NCBI GenBank assembly: GCA_015039465.1
Contig: MU130695.1
Coordinates: 574,666-638,665, forward strand
DNA: 64,000 nucleotides
Direction of reading: 5' to 3'
Origin: Phlegmacium glaucopus
Lineage: Eukaryota; Basidiomycota; Agaricomycetes; Agaricales; Cortinariaceae
Shown: positions 24,203-35,104 of the stretch, piece by piece
Layout of the letters: each line of letters begins with the position of its first letter
How positions within the stretch are numbered: the first letter of the stretch is position 1
Translations under genes and position numbers: made by a program
The notes under the pieces: model-generated
What the model saw: the letters and a program-made list of their open reading frames with translations, nothing else
Told to the model about the DNA's origin: nothing
Database searches by the model: none

Positions 24203-26244
24203 ATCGCTAGATAATTGTATAACGTAGCACTCGAGATCTCAGGTCTTTTTAGGGGCTTAGACTGGTCGTATTTGAGGGGAGGAGTCAAGACCAGAATTTT
24301 TGCCACCAAGCAAGAAGAATGGAGGACATTTCTGAAGCAACCGAATAAGAATATGCCAAACATATATAGACTTGGACAGCTCTCTTGTCGTGTGGTGGTA
24401 ATACAAATCTTTTCCAAACCAGGCAAGTGCTTATCGACGATGTTCCCAAGTATAAACTACCCCTATTTCTATACGCTCGGAGATTCGCGGCTAACATTTC
24501 TCACAATAATATATCATTTCAAATTACCGAGGACGCAGGCGGTCAGGTCAACCCAACGTCGAGTACGTTCGATGGCGATTCGACAATGTATTAATTCCTT
24601 TTCATCAAATGATGTAGCATCATAAAGCATACGTACATGCGGTGCATCGGCCTTATTTTTCGTACTGGCACAGGATTGTCAGGGCCTGGAACTCCAGCAA
24701 CAAAATTAGATCCTCAACTTCCTTCCAAACTTGAACTAGTGAATCTGGACATTTTAACTAAATCTACAGGTTTGAAGTTTTTGTTCTTGTTACTGACAAT
24801 GACACTCCACATCATGATCCGAGCTTAACAGATCTAACATTGGCTTACTACCACTCATCAAATGATGTTAGTCTTACTTTGTTTTAGAGTTTTCTTTGGC
24901 AATACAGGTTCGATGCTGTGCTTTCTCATGTAAGGGATTTAATAGGATTTAATGTGCTCCTATGTGGCGCCGGAGTGGACGGCGCGCAAAGGGACTTTGC
25001 CCTGACTTTGTCAGAAAGTATAAATCTATATAATATCCTGTGTTCCTTTATCGTATATCTGGAAAAAACATACGCAAGTAAAGTACGTGGCCGCAGTGTA
25101 TCCGGGTCGTCCTGGAAAGGCTAATCATACTATCATAGTATGTAGATCCGGACATGTAGGAACGGTCAATGTCATTTTACGGCATTTTCCGTACCCTTGC
25201 CTCTAATTCCCATTTCAGGATTGGTTATACAAGTCTGAAGGGTTACCAGACCAGAATTCTAGGGTTGATAAGTAGCATTCCAATATGCATCAATAATGAT
25301 AAGTAGCATTCCGATACTTATGCATATGAACGGGGGACTAAATTTTCTCAGAATGATTTTCGTGTTATATACAAATCTCAGACAGTGGCGATATGCGGGA
25401 ATTTTGCTAAACACTGAACAGTCATGTGGAATACTTGAGGATATTGCCGAAGCCGGCTTTCAACCGGCTCTAAGCCTCCATCCGCTCGGATAGCGGCTTT
25501 GAGCGGAGCCGTAGCAACATCTCAGCGCACTTGAGAAAAAAAAAGTCAACGATCCTCAAATGGACTCTCCAACTTGCAAGGACGAGAGAATACAACAAGG
25601 TATCAAATATAATCAGTCCGAAGCCCACGAGGCCTCGAGGCGGTACGTGAAATTAAATACAAGTATCAGTACTAGTACAAGTCTAGAGCTTATATTACAT
25701 GAATTCCCATCCTATTGCCACTGGATAGTTTTAAGAAGCAACGTTTAGTACAAGTCGTGGATTCATTTGCCTTCGATCTTATTCGAGGACGTTGATGATG
25801 ATGTATGATGCATCAACATAGTATCGACATTCATCGAATATTTCATCAAATGTTACATCACTGGTCTACTGCTTGCTTACTGCGCTGTGTCACATCATTT
25901 AGGAAGCGGTGACGAATACCCCGTACATCAAAGCTTGGGCCTCCTAGCATCAAACATGCTTGACATCGCTATTCGAAGGCCAAAAAATGAGTGATGGGTT
26001 GATACAATGGAGGAGCTGACGCAACTGGAACCCTGAAACGGAGATGGACGGGTGGATTTCACGCTTTATCTCTACAAACCCCATTTAGTGTATTTTACAT
26101 AACGTAATACTTGGCAGCTGTGTACCTGAGTAGTGGTCTGTCAGTCCTTTGGCTTATCTTTGCTCACCCCAATATTATATAATGCCAGAACCGAGTTTAC
26201 CCATACACTCCTTATCTCTTTCCTCTTCTTCTCCAGTAGTAGAT
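24203..26244. other. Intergenic region
   Basis: About 2 kb without a supportable gene. Short frames have no recognisable content. A small GC-rich block at about 25440-25515 has near-palindromic motifs (GCCGGCTTTCAACCGGC and AGCGGCTTTGAGCGGAGCC). The last ~150 bases before 26245 include a pyrimidine-rich stretch (CTTATCTCTTTCCTCTTC), a common feature upstream of fungal starts. Confidence 0.6.
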
Positions 26245-28291
26245 ATGGTGAATATCACCTATGACGCTTGTGAGTCCCTCCTCCCCCCCTAAAAAATTAG
26301 CGTCTAATAATCTCTATAACCTCTCTAGCTGGGTCGCTCAACTGGTTCGATGCTAACGCTTCCCCACCAGCAACAGTAGTCTATAATCCCGGCGATATTG
26401 CCTGGGTATTAGCCTCAACTGCTCTCGTATGGATCATGATACCAGGTGTTGGCTTTTTCTACTCTGGATTACTCAGGTGCGTATCATAGAACCACCTAAG
26501 ATCATTATTTGACGCCTCCCCCACTTAAAGGCGGAAAAATGCTCTGTCAATGATATATCTGAGCATGATGACAGTCGCAGTAGTTTCATTCCAGGTGCGT
26601 TCTATTTAATACTATGCGATACACCATAATTCTGAGAAACTATTCAAATTATTCTCTTAGTGGTTCTTCTGGGGTTTCTCTTTGGCTTTCAGCGACACCG
26701 CAAGCCTTTTCATTGGTGATCTCAGTATGTTCTCACTTTATATAGTAATGGCTCCACACCTCATGACTGCCCCCGTTTAGGATATTTTGGACTGAAAGGA
26801 GTCCTCGAACATGAATCCATTGGAAGTCCAAAAGTTCCATCCATCGTTTTCTGCGTTTACCAACTCATGTTCGCAGCCATCACGTATGATTATTTTTAAT
26901 TTTTAATTAAAAAAATAAATTACCCTGATCACTGATCATTAACACAGACCTATGCTGGCTGTCGGCGCTTTTGCTGAACGTGCCCACCTCGGTCCACTCC
27001 TTTTCTTCGTTTTCTGTTGGTCAACACTTGTATATGACCCCATCGCTTGCTGGACGTGGAACTCCAAAGGTTGGTCCTTCGTCCATGGAAGTTATGATTT
27101 CGCCGGAGGAACCCCCGTGCATATTTCATCGGGGACCGCTGCTCTTGCTATTTCTATTTATCTCGGCAAGCGACGTGGTTATGGTACTGAAGCGTTGGCT
27201 TATAAGCCACACAATACTACTTATGTTATTCTTGGGACTATTTTCCTATGGTTTGGATGGTTTGGTGAGTTTTTCAACAATCTGTCCCCAACTGTCGGAA
27301 AAAAAAAACTGAATAAATGATTAAACTTATATAGGATTCAACGGTGGATCTGCTCTTGCTGCGAACCTACGAGCTGCACAAGCATGCATTGTCACCAACT
27401 TGGCTGCTAGCGTTGGTGGATTGACTTGGATGCTTTGGGTAATAATTCATTCAATTCTTTTCCATTCATAGAACTAACCTGTGGGGCGTGGGTATATAGG
27501 ATTATCGCATTGAGCGAAAATGGTCTGCTGTCGGTTTTTGTTCCGGAGCTATTGCCGGGCTTGTTGCTATAACTCCAGGATCAGGTTTCGTTGGCTCCCG
27601 TGGGTTATCAATCCCCTTTCTCACATCTAATCATCTTAATAACCTCCGTTGATTTTTTTTTCCACAGCTGCTGCTGTCCTGTTCGGCGTTATGGCGGGTA
27701 CCATATGCAATTTCGCAACCCAACTCAAGTTCTTTGCAGGTTACGATGATTCTTTGGACGTGAGTATTTTTTTTCCTGAATCCCTTGTTTTAAATCTTTA
27801 CATATATATATTCTCCAGATCTTCGCTTCTCACGCTATTGGAGGTGTGGTCGGAAACCTCTTGACCGCCATCTTCGCCCAAAAGAGCGTGGCTGGCTTTG
27901 ATGGCTTCACAGTCATCCCTGGTGGTTGGTTAGACCGCCACTTTATCCAACTAGCATGGCACGTCGCAGATTCAGCTGCCGGTCTTTCCTACTCCTTCGT
28001 AATGACGGTAAATTACTTTTTTTTTTTCTCATGCAAAAGAAAAAACCCTATTTCTCACCGTCCGATGTCCCTTTGTTTTTCCAGACTATTATTCTCTGGA
28101 TCATGCATTTCATCCCAGGACTACGACTTCGTGTACCAGAAGAATCCGAAATGATCGGTATCGATGAATGCGAGATGGGAGAATTCGCATACGATTACGT
28201 CGGCTTGGAAACCGAACTCAAGCCAGTAATCCGTGAGGCCCCTCAAACTTATCAAATCCATGAAGGAGAAGGGAAGGAAGGCTCTATATAG
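26245..28291 (+). CDS. Ammonium transporter, Mep/Amt family
   Basis: The start at 26245 (MVNITYDA) is followed after an early intron by GSLNWFDANA, then [37 protein letters not shown] (Amt signature, TM1), FQWFFWGFSLAFS, RAHLGPLLFFVFCWSTLVYDP, GGTPVHISSGTAALA, FLWFGWFGFNGGSALAANLR, GAIAGLVAITPGSGFV, the FASHAIGGVVGNLLTAIFA block and a cytosolic tail ending GKEGSI. His residues in the pore blocks (VHISSG and SHAIGG) are present. The gene has about eight introns of 50-70 nt. It imports ammonium across the plasma membrane. No frameshift is seen. Confidence 0.95.
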
Positions 28292-28761
28292 TTGATATTT
28301 TTGTGTGTGTGTGTCTTTTTTTTTAAATAATAATTTTTTTTTATCTAGTTTAAAGTTTCTTCTTCTCCCCCCTCCCTCCCCCTTCGTCTTATTTCGTCCC
28401 CCGGAGTCCCATAAATACCTTGTATATGTTATTCAATATAGTTACACGTTTTAGCACTACGTACGTTAGACCATATACGAGTACTGCTGTTTTTTGCGGA
28501 ATATTGGCCTGCACCTAAACTAGTGTATAAAACATATAGGACATTGTTTAAACGGAAAATGGTGGCTACAGTAATACATTGGTTCCCACAGAAAGGACAT
28601 TTTTCTGTTTAAAAAAAAGGATACAGAAAAATAAATAAAACGTATGATTCCATATTGACGGTGATAACGCTACTTAGTGAAATTATACAAAGCAAAACAT
28701 TTTCAAAGCAAGTTATAACCAAAATCCGACGATTAACTTAAATAGCCTTGAAGTAGGAAAA

Positions 28762-31700
28762 CTAAATCACTAGCGGTAACGGTGCCGCATCGCGCACCGT
28801 CATCTGATGGCACACAGCAATCAATGGCCATAGGTTGCTAGCAGCAATACTTGACATCGGTTGTCCAAACCTAGGAAAAAAGACGGAAAAATCAATACAT
28901 ACACCCCTCCCCAAAAGAAAAAGAATAACTAGGAATCAATAAAAAATCCACTCACACATCCATTCCTTCATCATCCTCCAACCCTCTCTTTCTCAACACA
29001 AAACTCTGATCTACGGAAAGGATGTGATCCATTTCTGGACCTGCCAAGTGTGGATTGACAACTACCCCATGAACCGTCAGGAGAATACCCCCTCCGGTAG
29101 TAGAAGACAATGGAACGACATCATAGTCCACCGTCCGCGGAACACCACGAGGACAAAAGCTGTGAGGACCCAACTCGAGTAACCTATTCACGATCTGGGA
29201 TCCACCTTTTTGAATAGCTGATATCGAGCCTGACGAGCATGAAAACCAAACCAAAAACAATACATAGAAAAGTCACTCACGTGACACATTCAACCCCTCT
29301 CTACTTTCAGGAGCGAACAGTCCCGCCATTGAGAAAGAAGGCTCTTGAACATGATGAACACGACACGAGAACAAAGCGTTCTTTGCATATGCGGCCTCCA
29401 ATTTTAGACGGTCCACGTCGAATAACTGTAAATACCTGGAAAGGAGAAGAAAGAGGGTGAGCGGCCATAAGTTAGGCACCCCTATAGTTTTCTTCGAGAG
29501 AAACGGGTGGCTGACCGTTGAAGGAACTGAGTGGCAAGCCCTTCAATAGCGGCCGTATCCTCTTCAGACACTGAAGGCTCGTCATCTTCGTCTTCTTCAT
29601 CTTCGTGACCGGCGTGAAGTTGAGAGTCTTCTATGACTTTGGCCAGACGAGACTTTGATACCGGATTGTTGGGTTCTTCAGGAGTTCCATGGAGTAGCAA
29701 GTTGACGACTAGTTCAGCATCTGGATCTGTAGCGTTACCGCAATCTTCATCTTTCAATAGAGAAGCTCTCGTTTCTTGGACTTTTACTTCGTGGGTGTCC
29801 CAAAGACGTAATGATGGCGGTGTCGGCGTACGGCTTTTGGAAGCTCCTGGAGTCGACGTCTGTTGTGTAGCTGTGGGCAATGGTTGTGGGATAGGCAACG
29901 CATGACTCGGTGCAGGTTCATGAAGAATTTGCCTACGTCGAGGACTGGGAAGAGACGGACGAGGACGTGTCATATTCGGCTTTTCTTGCAGAGGAATGTC
30001 ATCCTGGCGAGAGTCGACATGAATCTGGTCTTTCATTGGATGTCCGTCCACCGCAGGCGGACTTGTCGAAAACGGCTTAGCAGAATCGGATGTTAGAGGA
30101 GTAGAATCTTGTACAGAGGATGATGTTGTAGGTTGATTTCTTCGAAGAGGATGAACAGGTTTGAACAGCATCCGCCGCACTGGCTTTGGGGGCTGGGTTG
30201 GTGTCGGTGTGTCTACGTCCATAGGAGACGTTTTTTGTTGGACGGAGGTGAGGGTAGTGAGCGGCTCCGCATCTCCAAGGACAGGTTCATGTGGGTTGTC
30301 AGCGTCGCGCTCGACCTCTGGATCGAAGCATATCAGCTCCGAAGTATTCAACAGAGAAATGGCGGACGTTGGTAGACGGCTGCTGTGATCGAGGGAAGAC
30401 GTCGGTGTCGGAGAGGACGACATTCTGATTGGCATCGTTGGTGATCCAACCATCTCGATTTGAGTTGCCCCATGTTGTACCTGAGTGTTTTCAAGGGAGT
30501 GTCGAGGGCGTTTGAATTCGTTCGGCTCTGATGCTTTACGGTTGGTATTAATACCGTTTTTAAGACTAGACTCCCTCGAGTGTTGATCGACACTCTGTCG
30601 TTTCCGTTTGGGACTCGGATTCCCCGAGGTTTGGTGGTTGAGTTGATGTGCACGTTTAATGGCTGATGCAAGGTCCGGAAAATCTGGGAGTAAGGTGTCG
30701 GACCAAACAGGAACTTTACTCTCCCTGTAAGAAACAAAATAAGATAGGCAGCGAAGTTCGACGAAATGGCCTACCAATCGATTGCAAGCCCATCATCCCT
30801 AATGATGATTTAGACTTGGTATATAGAATTGGGAGAATACGGGTAAGGCGTACCTGAAGTGTGTCTTGATCTTTTTCAATCTAAGACGTGACAACTCTTG
30901 CGTCTTCTCTTTAATAAACGCCTTCCTGGATTCTTTGAAACCTGAAGACGATTTTTTGCAAGGTTCTGTGATGGGATAGAACTTGCATGAACTTGTGATC
31001 AAGCTACGTTCCATGCGAAGGGAAGGTGATGGGGTGGGTTCTTGCTTTATCGATGACGTTTCTGCGAGGATATTTGGTTTGGTGGGTGAAACGGACTCCG
31101 TTTTTACTTGCACAGGTGGTTCCAATGGATGTAGAGTAGTGATGGGTGCAGAATTGCCAAATCGTCGATGGCGTCCTGGCAATAGCGGTTTATTGGGTTT
31201 CGGTGGAATAGACTCGGCAATGAGTGAGTGATGCTTGATAGACTGGGACTGAGACATCGCCGGGTCCTCATTTCGTCCGGAATTTGAAACATGTGTAGGC
31301 TGGCGTTCAATCTTCCTTCGCTTTAATGCCGATGGTGGAAGCTTTGGGGAAGGTGATCTTGAACGGTGCAGCCAATCATAACCATCGGCCACTTGGCATT
31401 CTGAAGATGAAGGCGCAGAAAGAGGTCGTACGTGGACCGCATCCTTATCCGGTGGTAACTTGTAATGAGGTTCGGTTTGAGGCTGTGGGCTCTCTCGTGT
31501 GACGTGTGAATCTGGTATCGAAGGCTGGGTCGGTTTTATTTGGGGTGATGGTAGAGGTGATGGGGAATTCGAGAGTGATGATGCCTGAGGTATATGGTAC
31601 TCAATGTCAGGTAATGTCACTATAGGTGGCACAGAGGCATGATGAGTGGACTGCTGAACGTTGTTTGTGTGTCTCTGGTTTGAGTTATGGCCACCTTGAT

Positions 31701-31944
31701 GGGACTGGGAATTGCCTCTTCCCCTCCATGAACGATTGCCTCTGATGCCATATTGTGTCCAGCGTCCACTATGGCTGCCCCGTTGTGTTTCAGAGCCTCG
31801 GTAATTGCCCTTCCATGTACTACCGATCTGTGGTGGAAGCCCACGTCTGCGCTTGTAAATCGTCTCGTTGGGCTGAGCGTCTTCAGCATGTGAAGCTGGT
31901 GTCGCTGTGGAAGATGTGGCTACACCATACTGACTTCTCAACAT
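28762..31944 (-). CDS. Large disordered protein with C-terminal NTF2-like domain
   Basis: ATG 31944 starts MLRSQYGVATSS. Most of the first ~760 residues are low-complexity Ser/Pro/Gln/Arg, including an RG-rich patch (GNRSWRGRGNSQSHQGG) and an acidic run (EDEEDEDDE). Near 29560 it enters an ordered domain: AAIEGLATQFLQR, YLQLFDVDRLKLEAAYAKNA and LFSCRVH, resembling the NTF2-like domain of Mex67/NXF proteins. The tail VVNPHLAGPEMDHILSVDQSF and SSIAASNLWPLIAVCHQM ends at TAG 28762. No LRR block as in Mex67 is visible, so it is not Mex67 itself. An RNA-binding or export-related role is inferred only from the RG and NTF2-like parts. Confidence 0.65.
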
Positions 31945-32110
31945 CCCTATAACATCTCTGGAGATATAAGTGCGATCCCAAGTATTCGAAGTGCGGATAC
32001 CGTACTTTTGCCAATGATGCTGTGGCTAAGTTGTGCCGTATTATGTAACGAGCTAATAAGCGCCAGACAATTACAAGGCTATCTGACTAATCCTGGACCA
32101 CATCACGATT
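31945..32110. other. Short intergenic spacer
   Basis: This is the upstream region of the NTF2-domain gene. No feature was identified. Confidence 0.4.
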
Positions 32111-32400
32111 AGTACCGTGACTGGTCTTTGCACTACAAGACTGCGTATATTCATGTTGTCACCTTATTCTCAGAGGGAACCACTTCTAACAGTTTATTTT
32201 GGCTCAGATACAACTCGTACTATCATTCCACAAGTTACAAATACAAGCAAAAATATCCCATGATTCAATTCTGAGCTCTTCTCCACTGCCCATATATATT
32301 CTGTTTTTGGTTTTTGGTTTTTGGTTCTTCACATAGAGAGGTGAATATGATTTGAGTTGAGTATTGGCTTATTTCCTTGCTATAGAATTAATAAGTGCAT
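32110..32400 (-). pseudogene. Relic third copy of the GTPase 3' end
   Basis: This segment is collinear and highly similar to 34910-35330, the 3' end and downstream flank of GTPase copy 2. Shared landmarks are GACTGGTCTTTGCACT, CCACTTCTAACA, TTGGCTCAGATACAACT, ATCCCATGATTC, TCTGAGCTCTTC, GGTTCTTCACATAGAGAGG and GAGTTGAGTATTGGCTTA. Similarity stops at about 32390. The G domain and any microexon array are missing, so it is a 3' fragment. Confidence 0.75.
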
Positions 32401-32700
32401 TGGGACTGTTAGACTACTGCTATGAGGCATTGTTCCTTCACCCTCGTCTTGCCATCAACATCATACGAAAAGATTGTGCCTTGGGGCGCAAATACCCTCT
32501 TCAAATCACCATCAATGCCCAATATTTCCTTGTTATCAAGTGACAAAGAAATAAAGACATAAAGAGAGAAGCAGGAAAGTTCAATAATGATATTGACAGT
32601 GATGATGGTGCTGAATAAATAAATAAATTGTACATACATGCACATGTAACAAAGGCTGAATACAAAAATAAATTGTATATACATACACATATGACATTGA
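32401..32700 (-). pseudogene. Exon-like segment of unknown origin next to the GTPase relic
   Basis: A minus-strand exon-like piece runs from a possible acceptor near 32530 (EILGIDGDLKRVFAPQGT, then IFSYDVDGKTRVKEQCL) to a stop near 32410. It reads like real protein but matches nothing I recognise. It is directly upstream, in the same orientation, of the GTPase 3' relic. Upstream of it are two near copies of ATGTATGTACAATTTATT / ATGTATATACAATTTATT. Confidence 0.3.
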
Positions 32701-32749
32701 TATAATTAAACAACAAGTATCAGCTATAACTTCCTTGAAATTCACAAAA

Positions 32750-32890
32750 GTCTGGTAAAAGTCTGGTCATTTTTCTACATCCACCAGACTTTTACTGGAC
32801 TCTGACCAGACTCAGGCTTTTACCAGAATTTTACCAGACTCTGGTTGAGTCTGGTGGAGTCCAGCTGGACAATGTGGGGGACTGTAAAAT
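32750..32890. mobile_element. Half of a foldback element related in style to 1894-2243
   Basis: Dense short repeats (AGTCTGGTAAAA, GACTTTTAC, ACCAGACTC) end in ACAATGTGGGGGACTGTAAA. This resembles the right terminus of the 1894-2243 element (AATGTGTGGGGGAGAGTAAA). No matching left terminus was found, so one end is lost or diverged. Confidence 0.5.
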
Positions 32891-33139
32891 ACACACTTTC
32901 CTGTACTGTTCTTTGACCAACATCACAAATTGTCAGGGGATACTCAGTCCCCCATCAGACTGGCTGAATGCAACCATCCCAAAACCAAAACCAAAACCTA
33001 AATTAAAACCCAAATTCAAAGTTTGGCCAAACCAGTCCCAAGTTGGCACCCAAACCCAACTCTGAACTGAACCTAACCACCTTCATTTATTTTAATATCA
33101 TATCTGTTAGGGGACAGTTGCAAGGATAATCCAAGCAAC

Positions 33140-34312
33140 TAAGCCTTACAGTGTTAAGTTCAGGAACTCTATTCCAGAGTATTGGACAGAGTTTGATCAG
33201 AACGGAACCACGGAACAGATAAGGACTTCAGCCTCAGCGTATATGCTGTGCTACCCTAAACCTTCGTGTCCTAATTTCGGAGTAAGAACAGAACAGAGTG
33301 GAACCAGAAGTCACAGGGACTTAGAGGAACAATAAGAGGGGGAAACTATGTTGATATTCAAACTAAGGAAAACATACAAGTTTCAAGTACTTAAATAATA
33401 AAAGGAATAGCAACTGAAATATAAAGGATAAATATAAAGTGCTGCATTCTGCTCCTGGAAGGTCCTGCATTCTTGGGTGAATAATCCATAGCGGGTGTGA
33501 TGACTGATAGTGGGAAAGTGATGACAAAGAAATAGTTGTTATGTCGAAGATGTGGTAATGGGTTTGGAGTAATGTCAGAAGAGCTGGAATGATATGGAGA
33601 AGTCTTGGAGTTGGATGTAGGAAGAGTAGATCTGGAAACAAGGGAAGGTACTGGAATGGAGTATGGAGTACCAGAGACAACTCCAATGGAGCTGGACTGG
33701 AGTCACATATAATGGAATGTGACATGCAGTCACACTTCTTGTTACATTCTGTTATACCTGACTCTGGTCCAGCTCCATCGGAGTTGTCTCTGGTACTCCA
33801 TACTCTGTTCCAGTACCTTCCCTTGTTTCCAGTTCTACTCCTCCTACGTCCAACTCCAAGACTTCTCCGTATCATTCTAGCTCTTCCAACAATACTCCAA
33901 ACCCATTACCACACCTTTGCCATAACAACTATTTCTTTGTCATCACTTTCCCATTATCAGTCAGCACACCCGCTATGGATTATTCACCCAAGAATGCAGG
34001 ACTTTCCGGGAGCAGAACACAGCACTTTATATTTGACCTTTGTATTTCAGTTGCAATTCTTTTTATTATTTAAGTACTTGAAACTTGTATGTTTTCCTCA
34101 GTTCGAATATCAACCTAGTTTCCTCCTCCTATTCTTCCTCTAAGTTCCCGCAACTTCCGGTTCCACTCCGTTCTGTTCTTACTCCGAAATTAGGACATGA
34201 AGGTTTAGGGTAGCACAGCACATACTCTGAGGCTAGAGTCCTTTTCCATTCTGTGGTTCCATTCCAATCAAACTCTGTCCGATACTCCGGAATAGAGTTT
34301 CCAAACTTAACA
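33140..34312. repeat. 1.17-kb palindrome of LTR-like arms
   Basis: 33145-33725 and 33735-34312 are inverted copies over nearly their full length. The outer ends are GTTAAGTTCAGGAACTCTATTCC and its inverse, GGAATAGAGTTTCCAAACTTAAC. Two opposing open frames (33875-33363 minus, 33589-34143 plus) are the same sequence read from each arm and are not genes. TGTTAA..TTAACA termini suggest two LTR copies head to head. A third copy of the arm end is at 9350-9592. Confidence 0.8.
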
Positions 34313-35104
34313 CTTCTTGAGGAACCCCATAAGCATTGTTATTGACCAAGGTGCAGAACCACTAACCACTTATACTAAATGTACATGGTCTGTGCACTCA
34401 TTTGTACTTATGTATGTAGTGATAAGGATCAGCCATGAGTAATACTAAACTACTATAGCTAACCAGGCTCATGACTAAGGCATAATGACTAAGACTACAG
34501 GACTAGGTCTGGGAGATGGGTAAGGGTAGGTGCTAGGTAGTAAGCTTGTGATGGGACATCACATGGTGACAGAGGGTGTAGGGTGTGTGCTGGAGGTCAG
34601 AGTGATAGCATAGGGTAATCATATGATGGGTGAGATTGATGGTGATGGTGATGCTATGCGTAGACTGGGAGGCATAGAGTGGGACTAAAGGGAAGTCCCC
34701 TTACAATATCACTTTTATTTTTTTATTTTCCATAACTCCATTATCTTTGTATTAGCATTTAAATACACCTTCACCTTAGCAGGGATCTTATCCTTTCCTC
34801 TTTGGATCCCCTGCTAGGTGAGTTATCTGTAATTAGTAACTTGTAATACAATTAATTTATGGATCCCCTGCTAGTCTGACTGGCAGATTCGAAGGAAAAT
34901 CAATTTTTTTGACTGGTCTTTGCACTGTATATGTACATTTATGTTGTCACCTTATTCTTGGAACCACTTCTAACAATTTTTTTGGCTCAGATACAACTTG
35001 ATAATCTTGTATTACTACCACCCCAATGCAATTTCTGCTTTATCCTCCCCTACAATATGTAGGCCAGGCTGTGTTACGCTTGGTTACACTTTAACAAAGA
35101 TTCT
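34313..35104. other. Non-coding flank downstream of GTPase copy 2
   Basis: No gene is supported. The part from about 34905 to 35104 is the flank duplicated at 32110-32220. A GGATCCCCTGCTAG motif occurs twice (about 34803 and 34861). The G-rich stretch 34490-34690 is low complexity. Confidence 0.5.

Noticed and set aside
33363..34143. Two opposing ~170-185-residue frames
   Set aside because: They are the same sequence read from the two arms of a palindrome, with low-complexity composition and no domain.
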